The translations under genes were made by a program, and so were the position numbers. From Symbiodinium sp. CCMP2592 (taxonomy: Eukaryota; Sar; Dinophyceae; Suessiales; Symbiodiniaceae), in contig CAJNDT010005996.1 of NCBI GenBank assembly GCA_905221615.1, positions 169,501 to 233,500 on the forward strand: DNA of 64,000 nucleotides. The letters are read 5' to 3'. Positions 12,886 to 25,510 of this stretch are shown one piece after another; position 1 is the stretch's first letter, and each line of letters opens with the position of its first letter. Under the pieces are notes generated by a model. The model saw nothing but the letters and a program-made list of their open reading frames with translations. It ran no database searches and was not told the origin of the DNA.

Positions 12886-12975
12886 TATGATATAAACCCT
12901 GCATTACCCATGATAAGGATTATACCATAATTCTCATAGTTTAGGGTCCCTAAGGTAATGCTGGATTTATATGAC
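12886..12975. mobile_element. MITE-like element, family J
   Basis: ATGATATAAACCCTGCATTA and its inverse form arms of about 22 bp with two or three mismatches around a 45-bp centre. Confidence 0.75.
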
Positions 12976-13993
12976 CAACCGTAGCACGGAACATGGGTGG
13001 CTTGCCGGCCTTGGCTTTGCCCCAGCGCGGCAGAGCCCTGACAGCAGAAGTTTCATGCAGTTTGCCTAAACCCTAAACCGATGCGCAGGAGTTTGAGATA
13101 ACAAGTTGGTTCCTTCTGACAATTAGCCAATTTCAGCTACTCGCGCAGAGCATCCTTCCATGATTTGCTTACTTCGTCACGCTACTCTACACGTGATCCA
13201 TAGCTTGGTTGTTGAAGTGCCGATGTCGGCCTGGAAGCTGCATGAACCTAACCTAAATATTAACTCCCAACCACTGCTCATCAGGACTTCCTGCCAGCAG
13301 ATTTAATCTGAAAACTTCCGGTCAGCGGGCTATGCCGAGAAGGACACGGGGACTGCTCGTGCATCTATTGAACGAGCATGCAGAACCTACTGACTCGGAG
13401 AAGCAGCTCAGGAGGCAGGATCTGAGGGATGAATGACAACACTAGCAGCAGCAGCAGCAGCAGCAGCAGAAGTGGTTGTCGTTGTTGTCGTTGTCGTTGC
13501 AGTGGAAGCGATAACTTTGGAACACGAAAGGCCTTCTCCACGTGGAACTTCAGCTTTGACTCCGGCGATGCGATTCTGCCGGCGGAGGTGGTCAGTCCTG
13601 AACATCCAGATTGGAACTACGGTCATCTTCAGTTGTGGCAAATTTCCCTTTTGCTTGTGGTGGCATGGTGGCTGCTGCGGACCCGCGACACTGAACTCAA
13701 CCCAGACTCTGAATTCCAAGACCTTTGCTGCAACCAACGCCCTTGACCCGAATCATACGCTGAGCCCAAACAAGAAATCGCAGATGGGAAGGAAGGCCTC
13801 GAACAAGGCTCGGCACCGACCTTGCAGCAACATCGATATACTTCGGGCACATAATCTATAGCTAAGTGTGTACAGCCTGCTCTCCAACGTAGACCCCCTA
13901 TGGCATTCCTTGCCAATTTAATAAGGTCCGCAGTATCTGCAGTATCGTAATAGGACTGAAACACCTGCCACCTGGATTACATCACTGGGCCGT

Positions 13994-14115
13994 GATATAG
14001 GGACCTTAATAGCTACAACAAACTTTTGATGCCCCTAATACTACAACATACTACAACTGTATTAATAAGGAACCCCCAAACCAACGTAGGTAATTATACT
14101 GGGGCCCCTATATTA
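13994..14115. mobile_element. MITE-like element, family A
   Basis: Starts TATAGGGACCTTAATAG and ends with the inverse TATTATAC-TGGGGCCCCTATA form. The interior carries the family mark AAGGAACCCCCAAACCAACG. Further copies are noted along the window. Confidence 0.75.
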
Positions 14116-14450
14116 AACGCAAGCTCTGTCCGGTTCAACGGGGTTTCAAGCCTCAGGCACTCGAAGCCACAGTGTCCTACTCTTCGAAGAACCGGGGCTC
14201 TTGAAAAAATCGGGTCAAAGACCCAAAGAGTCAAAGCACCGATGTAGTAATAGGTATTTGGGCCCCAAAAGTTTATCGCAGACTACGACTTGGACCCTTG
14301 GGGACATAACCCCAAAGCTACAGGCTAGCAAAACTTGCCTGGCAGTCGGAGGCCGGGGCTCTGAGATCTTGGGTCCCTGCTTCAACCACCTCCCCAATGA
14401 CCCCCCTCCTAAACCCTACGCCACAAACCCGAAACCCCTAATCCCTCCAC

Positions 14451-14586
14451 ACTACTTAAGGGTCATGGGACTTAGTAATTGGGGTTTTCTGTAAGGTAAC
14501 TACACTTATAAGCTACTTATAACCCCAATTAAGGTACTTATAACCTATTATAACCCTACTTACTAAGCCCCATGATCCTCCAAGTA
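14451..14586. mobile_element. MITE-like element, family C, copy 1
   Basis: The left arm CATGGGACTTAGTAATTGGG and the right arm TACTAAGCCCCATGATCCTC are inverted. Short TTATAAG/CTTATAA blocks repeat inside. Related copies lie at 62312 and 63489. Confidence 0.8.
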
Positions 14587-15199
14587 CACCCTGCGGCCAG
14601 AATCAAAGAGCTGCAGCTCTGAGGTTCCTGCCGAATGGGCCACAGACGGTGCCAGCCCATGACGCACCTGAGCTCTGTGCAGCCGGGGCTTGAAGCTTGA
14701 ATCAAACTTGATTATTCTGGGCATTGCTATTATTATGGTTATTACTATTATTGTTAATACCAGGGTTATTGTGATTAGTATTTCAATCAAACTTGAAATG
14801 AACTAACCCTCTGCTTCATCCAGCTGTTTCAAAGACGACAATGCATGGCCGAAGCGACGCAGCAGCTGCCAACCGTTACTGCTAACCAATATCAAAGCTG
14901 GAGGAGGGAGCATAATTTATAAAGCAGCGCGGGGCAGGCACAAACAACCAAGTCTGTCCCTTTGAAGTGCGTGTAAACACTGTGCTGAACAATATAGACT
15001 ATAGACCAGCAGGTGCACTAGCTGCGGGAGCAGCAGATGTGACCGTGCTACATTGAGCTTATTTCGCCTGCTTAGTTTGAGAGCTCAGGTGTCCGTTCGA
15101 GTCAAGGGGCAGGGAAGTTGGGAACGCAGAATGCACAATGGTCGTATTTCCACGCGACTCAGGCTTGGTTTCATGCAGCATCGGCCGAGACAAATTGAC

Positions 15200-15278
15200 A
15201 ATGCTGGCTGTGTGTTTGCAAATCCAGGACGAATCGGGAATCTGCGATGTAAAGCGATCGAAGGATGTAAAGCTCGAC
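15200..15278 (-). CDS. Putative exon, product unknown
   Basis: 26 codons between GTCTGCAG|G and ATT|GTCAAT, containing FDRFTSQIPDSSWICKHTAS. The frame stays open to 15058, so the donor may lie further on. No family recognised. Confidence 0.4.
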
Positions 15279-16261
15279 CTGCAGACTCACCACACCCATG
15301 GCGGGCAAGAACGGCTCAAGCCCAGAAGTAGATGTCAACCCGAACTGGCCCCTAACCTCAGACGAAAGACTCGATGGCAGTGGACGCTGCTTGCTGCGGC
15401 GGTAATGCCGTGTGCACAGGGCCGGCACGCTGAGGCACAGCGGCTGATATCACACTGAGTAGCTCTAATGGCTGTCGATATAAGTGCAGAGTCAGGTTCC
15501 GGCTACGAGCCGTTTCATTGCAGATTGTACATGGGCAACTCCTGTAGGGCGACTGGCTGTCTGCTCTCTGCACGTAGATTCCCAGCCTCGACTCGAGCCA
15601 AAACTCGTTGGAGGTGAGGTACTCTGCTCTTTGGGTAGAGAAGGAGATTATGTGGCACTAGCACCTTAGCAAGTCGGCGTCTTCAGTCCCTGCAGATGAA
15701 TAGTGGGGACGCTGAAGCAAACCGCCGGTGAGCACCAAACCAAATGTAACAGTACCAGTATCGAAACGTGTCTGCTGCGGCAGGCGGTGCATTGCGGCCG
15801 TTCCAGCGACAGCACACATTATTATGACATGCAAAAAGGCTCAAATGCCGAACGCGACACCGTGGCATGGCACTCAACATCGCAACTGATAGCTGGCAGT
15901 GAACAACTGTCCTGATGAAGTCATGACCGATAACTCGCCGATTACAATTGTTTATTGCGAATAAGACAGCTTTCCTGAAAAGACGGCAATGGCTACCTGC
16001 TACCTCTGAGGAATGTGATCTTGTGTCGCTCTTGTGCTTTTTTGGGGTGTCGTGCCGGTACCCGATTCTTCTAAGCGATCTTTCAGGGTTCTGAGCCTTC
16101 GATTACTATAAGATTATTATATAGTGGCCTAAATAGTTATCTATTATGTTGGGGGTTCCTTATTATAACTATGATTATAGTATATAGAACCGTCTCTGAA
16201 TCAATTTATTCGCCTCAGGGCCGTCGGTCAAGATCACGCGACTTTCGCCTGGGATGCGGAC

Positions 16262-16355
16262 TTAGTTGGCGAGTGAAAGTGCCGATGTCTCAGATTTCCC
16301 TTCTTGGCACTGTGCTCTGGCAAGATCCGAAGGCGGCACTCTCGGAAAACGAATT
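16262..16355 (-). CDS. Putative C-terminal exon, product unknown
   Basis: A good acceptor (pyrimidine tract, AATCAG) opens a frame with IRFPRVPPSDLARAQCQEGK that runs to a TAA at 16262. It could be the end of a minus-strand gene. No family recognised. Confidence 0.4.
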
Positions 16356-17202
16356 CTGATTGCAGCAGTCAGAGAAACAACGTGCGTGATGACAAAGGAA
16401 GCTGATGTGTAGAGTCCGCCGTTCCAGACCGATGAATATAGCACTTCCAAGTCCGTACTACATACTCACCTGGAACTCATGCCTAACTCAGTTGAGCCCA
16501 TGGTCTTGTAGACATCAGTAGAACTGCCGGCATGTCATAATTCCAGGTATACATGCGGAAATTCCGGTCATGCCTCGATCAAAGCCGATAGCAAAGAAAC
16601 CGAGTCAAGTACATGTTGTCCAGAAAACGTCCTTAAACCCTGCTGCAGCAGACAAGGCTTGCCAGTCACAGGAATAACAAGAAACGTCGAGCATAGTTTT
16701 TGCGAGCACTACTTGTTGATCTGTCTCACCCGCATGTGTAGTTAGACTGAATATGAACTTGTATATATCTATATACAAACATAGTACACATACCTGCATA
16801 CGTACATGCGTACATACATGCATGCAGGCAGGCATACATGCACGTGTACATGTACATATATATTATATGCTGGTAAGACATGTATATTTATGTATGCATA
16901 CAAGCGGTCGTGCCAGCACTGAGTGCCACCAGGCCACCTGCATTTCTCAGCAGCGACGCTGCAGCGAGACCGGGCTCGGTGCAGCGAAGGGTTTGAGGGC
17001 TTCCCGAATTCGGAAGGCTTGTGGATTTCTGAAGATCTTGGAGTGTTTCAACAGGTTGGGGCTTTAGGATATTTTTGTGTTTTCCCTGCAGGATTCGGGC
17101 TTCGGATGGTGGTGCTACATTAGTGGCTCCGACCGCCGACTCCTACGCCAGAGTCGCCTAAAGCTTCGTGAAGGCCTCAGGCAGCTAGACATAAGCGCAT
17201 AA

Positions 17203-17311
17203 CATAGGAGCCTTAATAATTGGAAAAGGGTTTTGGGCCTCATTAAACTATAGTTATAGCAAGCAACCCCCAAACTAGTATGAGGTAAAGTTACTAAGGC
17301 CCCTATATTAC
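17203..17311. mobile_element. MITE-like element, family A
   Basis: TAGGAGCCTTAATAATTGG at the left and the inverse AGTTACTAAGGCCCCTATA at the right; interior AACCCCCAAAC. The minus-strand open frame 17115-17633 runs straight through it, so that frame cannot be a single coding unit. Confidence 0.8.
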
Positions 17312-17407
17312 ATGCTTCGAGCCCCTGAGCCAGGCTTGGTTCCTCATTCACGATGCAGGTCCACCTACCAAAGGCATCGAACCCATTGAGTGATACGAAA
17401 ACTTCAC

Positions 17408-17472
17408 CGGGTGAGAAATATTGGGGCATCCCAGAACTGTTCAGTTCCATGCGCCAGGTTGTTCCAAACAGG
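17408..17472 (-). CDS. Putative exon, product unknown
   Basis: 65 nt between a strong acceptor (GGTTTTCAG) and the donor CCCG|GTGAAG. Encodes NNLAHGTEQFWDAPIFLTR. An overlapping frame is also open, so the reading frame is a judgement based on the splice sites. Confidence 0.4.
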
Positions 17473-17871
17473 CTGAAAACCGTCATGGAGAACGTTCTAT
17501 GCGCCGGCTGTGAAATATTGGAGTTTGTGTAACAGGTTGCATTGATTAGTCCAATCCGTGATTCTGCCAGTGGTGTACTGTGGTGGGTGGCAGCATCCAG
17601 CGCCCTCATGCAAGACATGCAGTTGGAGGCCATGATGGAAAGAGAGATGGGGATGGATGATAAGCCTCAGACCAAGCCACAACCGGCGCCGAGTTCAAGC
17701 ACAACCTTGGCTTCGCTCCGCTTTGTTGCACTGCAAGCTCCGTCAAGTTCATGTCTGTGTCATGCAGACAAGCAGACCAGAGCATTCCTGCTAGCACTGG
17801 ATTCTCGCGTGAATACCTAACAGCAACTCGCCTCTCAGCCCAAAGACTGACACCTCCACTCCAAACCGAAA

Positions 17872-17976
17872 TAGGGGCCTAAATAATTAGAATGGGGTTT
17901 TGGGCTCCTTTATGGAAAAGTCATAAGGAACACTAGAAAACAATATGGGTAATGATTTAAACCCCTAAACCCCTAT
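17872..17976. mobile_element. MITE-like element, family A, partly decayed
   Basis: Begins AATAGGGGCCTAAATAATTA with the family run GGGGTTTTGGG. The right end (GGGTAATGATTTAAACCCCT) is diverged and fuses with CCCTAAA-like repeat. Confidence 0.65.
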
Positions 17977-18706
17977 CTGGGCGACCGAACCCTTCCACCC
18001 ACACCCCACTCCAGGCTGCCGGCAGAAGCTTCTGAAAGCAGCTCAGACCTGTTCTTCATGGTCTGGCCTAAATAAGGTAAAGTAGTGCCCTGGGACTGAG
18101 GCTATGTGGGGACCAAATCAAAAGAATATATCCACGTAAGGCGTTAAGTCGAGCTTTCAAGGTACTTTTGGGTCTGAGCTGGGAGCTCGGGGTTTTGAGC
18201 AAATCTTGCCGGAACTCATCCTTCAAGTTTCTAGCAGTTGCTTGCTGTCTGCAGCCCTGGAACAAACAATCCCGAAGGCGACAGTCCATGACAAGTGCAG
18301 TCCGAGCAAACGTGCTTGCTTGGTTTGTCCGCCGAGTTGTGTCAGGCTGGGAACCGGAATGTGCAAAAACTTACTGGCCATATCATTGTGCCCTGTGCTG
18401 TGAACTCCAAAATGCCTTCTTCGAAGCTGCGATGCGAGCAGGATGGCCTGGCAATCCGGCCGGGCGTGGCTTGGGGGTGTCGCTCGGTGTGTGAATTAGG
18501 AGCTAGCTATGAGTTCGTGGTTTTTATGGGCTTCTTTGCACTGCGACTAATCTTTGCTGCAAATTCTATCATACACTGCTGCTACTGTCCTCCCTGGAGT
18601 CCTGTGCGCGTCTGCCTGCCCAAATCGTACTCCCGCCATTGCGCCCACGTTTAAGGGATCCTCCTTGACAAGCAGTGCGTGCTGACGCTCGGATGCTCCC
18701 AATAAC

Positions 18707-18756
18707 CATAGTAAGCATCAAGTGGAAAAACACGGCGACGAAGCCAAACAGGTCTG
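18707..18756 (-). CDS. Putative exon with a membrane helix
   Basis: 50 nt between GTGCAG and ATG|GTTATT. Encodes DLFGFVAVFFHLMLTM, which would be a transmembrane segment. No family recognised. Confidence 0.4.
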
Positions 18757-20045
18757 CTGCACACCTGGCCACACCATTCCACCTGCTCCACGTCTGGAGA
18801 GCAAGGTGGGAAGGTCTACGGATGGGTTGATGGGTTGCCCAAATATCAGATCTTCCTGACACAGATTTATTCTTTAGCTGCAGACTAACCTGAACCAGGT
18901 GCCCGTCCCAGCCGTTTTTGCTCGGAGTATTTAGGCAGGATCCGTTCGCGCCTGTGCCGCCCACACCGGAGCACGGATGCGCGGAGTACGGAAACTCCTG
19001 GTGCAACAGACTAGAGGGGCCTGAATACTTAACACAGTGGAAGGGCCTGTTAAACCATATCTATAGTAATTATATGCCGACCTGAAGGGGCTCCCCACCC
19101 AATACTTTCGAAAGCAAGCCGTCGATAAGTCAAACCACAGCGATGTATGGCTATACAAGTACACGGAGCCTGTCCCGAAGGCACGGCGCAAGAAGCACAG
19201 TTGCAGAGCTCTCCCCCATCGAAACCCTACCGAAAACCGATAACTCCGAAACAAGGGCAGCTGAATGCAACCTGGATGATCAGATCCGGGGATGAGCCGT
19301 CGGAGCTAGTCGCATACCTCGACCCGCCCGCCCTCCCCCGGCGGCTTAGCCCGAGGGAGTTGGTTTCAGGCTTCGGGATGCAAGTCTTCATGCCAGCTAA
19401 TGCCTCATGAGGCATAACTTAATAATAGTTTAGGGAAGCCTAGGTTTAGTTTAGAGTTCATGGTTTGGGTTGAGGGGTTCAGTCTGCTGCTACTGACAAA
19501 AATAGGTCATCAAGAGAAAGGAGCACTTTTATGAGATGGTGGCTTGGAGTTGTGCCATTGTGCCCCTATCCTGCGCACCCTAAATAAGAAACCCTACATG
19601 ATTTAGAGCTTGAGATAAGCCTTGCCCTGCCGGCCGTTCAAGTCCCGCCCGGAACAGTTCAGTCCTAGATTTCCTGGGCATGAAAATGTCGAAACTCCAT
19701 GGCTCCGAGCCGTCACTGGCACTAGACCGAAACCCTAAGCTCTAAATCCTAAACCCTACACTGCAATACTCCAGAAGGTCTGCATCAGACAAGACACTCG
19801 TTGACAGACTCATCCTCTGTTCGTGTTTGAGACCCGGGTTCCACCACCCAGTATATAAGGTCCGTGTCACTGGGCACTAGGACACTAGGAATCATCGACT
19901 TCTTCATCATCATCATCATCATCATCAGTCTTCCTGTGTGCCGGGAGCCCAAATGCCGATGGCAGCCCGGGGAGGAGCACGAGCGAGTAACGCGAAGAAC
20001 TCCATCCTCCCAGGACCTCAGCCGGATCCAGAAACACTCCCTGGA

Positions 20046-20138
20046 GCTTAGTAAGGAATGGGGGAACGGATTATGGGAACTATTTTGGGGGATGAATTAT
20101 AGAGACTACTATATCCATTCCCCCATTCCCTACTAAGC
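20046..20138. mobile_element. MITE-like element, family I, copy 1
   Basis: GCTTAGTAAGGAATGGGGGA and its inverse form 25-bp arms. The arm core (AGTAGGGAATGG...) is shared with the element at 39492-39585. Confidence 0.85.
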
Positions 20139-21312
20139 ACCGGGGAGAACAAGTTCAAGCACGACGAAGCAGCAGTTGCCGGGTGGCCAAGCTTCGGAGC
20201 TGTCGGGCTTCAGGTTGAGTCGTGCCAACTGAACCTGGCCTCTGTGTGTCGCTGTGTGGTGGTACAGATCCCACAGTTGTCGACAAAAGAGGGGCCTGGG
20301 TTTGCATGAAGATGCTGAAAAGGCTTTAATTTACGTTGGATTTAGTCCAACCACGAAGATCGATCTGCTCTGTGCCGGAGTGGGCTTCTCGCTTAAGGTG
20401 TCTGCATGGGCATGAATGACTGGAACTCTTTGCACTCTCGTGGGTCGTCGTGTTACCCTGAACTCCTAGCCCTCAGATCTCGGGACTCTCACACCGTTGG
20501 CACTCTCGGCAGCCCGACCGGCTCAGGCAATCGCCCCAAGGAAGGTCTCCTTCACCTTGCGGACAAACGTGGTGTCGGCCATCCGTTCAATTAGATCATA
20601 GTTTAGAAAAAGGAACCCCCCTTATAGAGTAGGTAATTCATATAAGCATGTCAGACTCCCGGCGCCTGTGTCGGCTTTCTTCCTGAGCTCTGAAAGGATC
20701 TCGTCAGCTTCCGCGAACTCATCATCCTTTCAGGGTTGCAGGTTACAGCGTGTCAGGCTAGGAAAGGTAAGAAGGTTGTGCGCCGCGTAGCTACGTAGTT
20801 GGCAAAGAAAAATTAGGCATATGTAAAACAATTGAGTCCGGGCAGGTGCAACAGCAGCATCATCAGCTGAGCAGTCATCTAGAGCAAGGACAAGCAACGT
20901 GCACAGGTTCGGACACACACACACAGATAAGGACAACCCCCGAACGACTCCGACCACTGACCACTCGACGTGCTTGGAACAACGACTCATCTTTAAAGTG
21001 ACTGTTTGCATGAACAGAAAATAGGTTGAAACACAATCAGCATCCCCCTATCACTACACTCACTACGCAGTCTCAAAACTGTCTTTTTCACATCGCAGCA
21101 GCATCGATGCCGTTACCGCTCATTGTGCCCGTGCCTTGCCTGTCGTCTCCCATCTGCACTCTTGTCTGCTGCTGCGAAACACTATTAAACCATAACCCTA
21201 AAGTCTTTTTGGGATTCATAGGGTTGGCTGCTCCTTTCGATGGAGCTGAGCGTTTCATCTTTCTGTCCGCAGCATCCGTCCTCCCACATCAGACTACAGC
21301 ACCTTCCCTTAC

Positions 21313-21360
21313 ATCGGGGTTTCAGAAAACGGTGCAACCCAACATAGAACTCGAAAAAGC
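21313..21360 (-). CDS. Putative exon, product unknown
   Basis: 48 nt between GACCAG|G and CGAT|GTAAGG, both good sites. Encodes FFEFYVGLHRFLKPR. It may belong with the exon at 21609-21664. Confidence 0.5.
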
Positions 21361-21608
21361 CTGGTCCGTACCATAAGGGCACGGGCGAACTCATTGAACA
21401 CTCATACAGTCTCTCCAGAACACAAGCATTTGAAGAGCTTCCGTAAGAATTTTCTCAGAAGCCCTGCCCCGTGGCGAGAAGAAGCTGGCTGGCTACTCCG
21501 TCAAAAGCTCATGATTTCGCGCGAAGCTGTGCCGGTAGGACTTTCGCGGGCCTCAACACATCCTCGCAATTCGGATCATACATCGGGCGCTTACTGTTAG
21601 TTCCATGC

Positions 21609-21664
21609 CTTGTAGAATTGTAGCGAAGTCCGTTTCGTCACGAAGTGCAACCGAAAGTACAGGC
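21609..21664 (-). CDS. Putative exon, product unknown
   Basis: 56 nt between GGAG|G and AAG|GCATGG, a GC donor. Encodes LYFRLHFVTKRTSLQFYK. A second overlapping frame is open upstream. Confidence 0.4.
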
Positions 21665-22131
21665 CTCCGGCGTTCGGATCATCTCGTCGCCCATGGCAGC
21701 ATGACCGGAATGCTCGCAAACCCGAAGGGATCAGGCTGAAATCCAAGCGAATCAAGCCGTGCGATAAGGACGTTGTGCTTTGCGGGCTGTGTAATGAATA
21801 TCGATGCCGTAAATATCTACATGGTTCTACACATAGGTTTGTATGTATGAAAATGCTGTTCTGCAGTGCTACCACTGTGGAGATCTCAGGCAATTCTTAT
21901 TAGGTATTCAGCAATCACCCATGTGTGATGACTGCGAATCAAGCCAGTTCTTAGGGTTTCAGAGTGCAGCATGTTCATGCATGAAAGCTCTCTTTGCATA
22001 AGTCAGCTGCATCAACGCTACATTCTTGCCTCTGCTGCGGTGCAAATGTATCGTGTGCACGAACACAGCGATTTACGTACGCGTGCCCCGGTCACCTTAA
22101 TGAACGATAGCATGGATGCTGCTGTGCATCA

Positions 22132-22200
22132 CCCATAGTTCCTTCTTGGGATTACCTTATAGGATTCTACATATGAACCCCAAAAAGGAACTACTATGGG
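22132..22200. mobile_element. MITE-like hairpin, family D, copy 1
   Basis: CCCATAGTTCCTTCTTGGG pairs with CCCCAAAAAGGAACTACTAT; the centre is CTTATAGGATTCTACATATG. A second copy is at 46761-46840. Confidence 0.88.
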
Positions 22201-22371
22201 GCCTATGGGCATTTGCTTGCAATAGGTCAGGACTAGTCTCAGACTCTCAAGACAGCCCACATAGCAGTGGCTTTTTGGTTGCTGAACTGTGCGGGAGCAC
22301 GGGTATAGGTCTAGGGCAACATGTTTTAAAATGGCCTCCACCGGGAATCCCTGGCTTTGTCAGCATCTGGC

Positions 22372-22479
22372 GAGCAATGCGTTTTGAAGCTGAGCGAATC
22401 TTTCAGAATTCTCTTTGCCACGCTGACCTGCAGCCTCAATCAGCCATTCCCAATGTTTTTTGTTAGATTCTACGAGAGG
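22372..22479 (-). CDS. Putative exon of a charged helical protein
   Basis: 36 codons between TCCTGCAG and CTC|GCCAGA, a GC donor. Contains NKKHWEWLIEAAGQRGKENS and then ERFAQLQNALL, a strongly helical composition. No family recognised. Confidence 0.45.
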
Positions 22480-24192
22480 CTGCAGGACGTGGAAAGCATG
22501 CGAAGTGCAAATCGGTGAAAAAGGGAGCGACAAAGATGTTGGAGGAAGGTTGTCGCACCTCCTCGCACCCGGTTGCTCCGGCTGTGCTGCACGCACTGCA
22601 CGAACATTCGGGCGTGGCACTCAGCCGGTTGGGTACCCGCCATTGAACACCTGACGAAACATCGTGCTCCATGATAATAGTGTTATTCTACTGCTCTATC
22701 CCTAGGGATCATAATAGCCCAAAAGTCGTATGTATAGTACAGCATAGGTCACTTGCTAGCCACGATTTGGATACCTTTCCAATTTAGTTTCTAGATGCCG
22801 ATCGACCCACTTGTCATTGAAGCTCCTCTCGTCTTGGCAGTTCACAGATACATTCAGGAATCGCACGCACGGTCTAAACTCGAAGCTCGAATCTCAAGGT
22901 TCAACACGAGCCGCCGCGAGTCAAAACGCAAACGCTCGAACGTCCCAACAGCCAAAACCCCAACATCAACGAGGAACAAAACGAATCCACAAACCCACCA
23001 AGCCCCCAACCCTGTTTAAGCTTGACCCTGTACCAATGCCCTCACAAATCCTCCTCTCTGACCCATCACTCCCATCCCAAAAACTGAATAAAAACAAAGT
23101 CTGAATGCATACCAATAAGCTCTCCTAATCCCTGCATGCTTACAATGAGATTTGCCCCCCCCCCCACTAAACCCCTGCTTCAATTATGAAGTATGGTATT
23201 AATATACCCCTATCATAATAAGTATAGTAACTACAGTAACTACAGCAACTATACTATAGCTATAGTAAACCAAAAAATATAACTGGAAAAGTATAATCAT
23301 AGCCCCTTCTTCTACCTCTGCCTACTTTGGTGCCTGGGAGACGATGTGGGGCTGTGCAGGCCTCGGGGCTGCGACCCTGGCGAGCGCCTGCAACTGCTAA
23401 AGATTTCGGGTTTGGAGATTTGAGGATTTATAGTCAGGTAAAGGACTAGAAGGTTTATGGTCATCCAAAGGGTTTGGAGCTTGGGGACTAGAGGATTCAC
23501 AGTGTTTGTAGGGTCGGGAGTTTCAGCTTTTTCGCGCTTCTGGGGTGTGTGAGCTCGTCGGGCTTCGCATTTCAAAGTGCTGGGCTTTACGAAGCCCGGT
23601 TTCTGCAGAGCTTGGAGTATGCGGTACGGTCGCATGAGACACTTCCGAGGAGCTCAACCAAACTTGGTCAAACCGATGAGGCACTGAAGCTCAAAACCCT
23701 GCAACAAAAACCCTGTAAATCCTTGGCCAAGCCTCGTGGCCTGCCCTTGTCCCGTAGAGCCCTGCTGCCTGGCATAGGGAGGATCGGTGCTCAGGCCGTC
23801 ACAAGGGCCTGTAGGTGCTGGCGGTGTTGCAGGGATTTAGCAATAAAATTTTCGTGAGGAGAGTTACGAGGCGCGCTTGCTGAAGTTCCAACGATCTTTG
23901 TTTGGCCGAGCCGCGATCACAAAAGACTCAGTCGTCAGGAGTGCAGGAGCATTGGCGGCAATCACTTCAAGCAGCACTTCCTTGTTGAAGAAACCCTCAG
24001 GTACGTATCTTATCCGCCGGGGCATCGCACCCACGAGAAGGACTTCTCGTATCCAAGAATGCAGGCTATCATCCCCAGTTTTGTCGCTTCAACCCTATCT
24101 GTGAAACCAAACTGAACACGTCGATAGGAGCATCCTCAACGCCAGATCTCAATCATCTATCCTACGACCTATCCACAGAGGCCCTGAGGGGC

Positions 24193-24262
24193 CTGTAACG
24201 CGGCTGAGAGCTTGTATCTCGCATCGGCCATGAGGGATCTCTCATCGAAGCCCGCATGCGGC
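24193..24262 (-). CDS. Putative exon, product unknown
   Basis: 70 nt between TGCAAG|G and TTACAG|GCCCCT, a GC donor. Encodes GFDERSLMADARYKLSAALQ. No family recognised. Confidence 0.45.
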
Positions 24263-24414
24263 CTTGCAAAGGCGACTGGACTCCGAAGGCGCAGGGTCAC
24301 TGGATTCCATGCAACATATCTGCCCCGGTGTGAACAGGTTTGTAGTGGATGCACGAGCAATTGTATACAGAAGCAGTAAACAAACCAGTGAACGATTTGT
24401 TTCTCTGCATGCAT

Positions 24415-24575
24415 GCACGCATGCATGCATGTATGTATGCATGTATATGTGTGTATGCACATATCATGCATGTGTGCATTGTATGCATGCATGCATGTAC
24501 ACCATTGTCTCTGCCATGGGTGGACGGATGCACGGATGGATGGATGGATGGATGGATGGATGGATGGATGGATGT
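24415..24575. repeat. GCAT/GTAT and (TGGA)n satellite
   Basis: Imperfect GCAT and GTAT tetramers followed by about ten perfect TGGA units (24532-24573). Long His/Cys/Met frames here are repeat translations. Confidence 0.92.
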
Positions 24576-25239
24576 CAGTCAATGTACGCATGTACGCGTG
24601 TATGTCTTCATTCATTCTTCTGCAAGGCTTGCGCTACCCTGTGGCATACCTCTTTGCTGTGGCAGTTCCCCCTGCCGCTGCTTATATCCTCAAACCCGGC
24701 GCACGCTCAGGCCGCCTGACTACAATTCATACATCGAAGAATCTTGGACATATTGGCTACCCGGTGGCTTCTTTGCTAGGTAGTTCGTTCAGAGCCGACG
24801 GGGGAGGTCTAGATTGTCCATGGCTTGTGGATGCCTGTGCTTGTAGGACTTCGGATTCAAAGTCTGCGACTTGCAGGGCATACACAAGTATAAATAGGAT
24901 AAGGGTTCAATGAAGCGAGAACGGACTGCTGGGACATCCCACATGTGGATAACGGCATATGCCAGAAACCCAACCGGACGCTTCTGGCTTGGCCCTCCAC
25001 AGCTGAAGTCGACTGGACTAGGCTGCGGGTTTGGGCTGCGAGGCGGAACGCGGGCCGAAACCAACGCCCATAACAACATATGCCAAGCAATCACTATTCA
25101 AACAGCAGTACATATACCAATGATGGTCGAAGGCTAATTAGTCAGTACAGTAATGAACTGCAGAATGGCTGGGCGGCTCGCCGCTAGCAGTAGCAACCAC
25201 CAAGAAAGCAATGGAAATGGTAGTGATGTTTAGGCACAG

Positions 25240-25510
25240 CCCACCCTGAACCCGTGACACTGCCGGCCCACCCCTTAACCCTGACCTCTATATAAGCCCT
25301 AAACTCATATCTCCCATAATGACCCTATAAAAACCATAAACCCTATTATATGAGCCCTGAACCCATATCTCCCCACAACCCCGTATAAACCATAAACCCT
25401 AAACCCTATATGAGCCCTAAACCCATATTAATCATAGTTTCATATAAACCATAAACCCTATAAACCCTGTATGAGCCTTAAACCCATAACTCCCACAATA
25501 ACCTTGAGCC
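25240..25510. repeat. Telomere-like tract with a higher-order unit of about 60-70 bp
   Basis: CCCTATATGAGCCCTAAACC and ATAACCCATAAACCCTATAA variants alternate in four imperfect units, so CCCTAAA-type DNA is embedded in a larger tandem unit. Confidence 0.75.

Larger units (their letters stand above)
11459..15199. other. No confident gene; repeats and a few exon-like patches
   Basis: Should contain the missing 5' exons of the AFG1-like gene, which were not found. It holds CCCTAAA-like tracts (11700-11850), a GATA-rich satellite (12205-12625), a CAG run (13440-13466), a family J element and a family A and a family C element. Weak exon-like patches on minus (near 13530-13590 and 14795-14850) have splice-like edges but no recognisable product. 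Confidence 0.5.

Noticed and set aside
17115..17633. 172-codon minus-strand open frame, the second longest single frame seen in the window
   Set aside because: It runs through a family A inverted-repeat element, and a shorter exon with good splice sites (17408-17472) lies in another frame.
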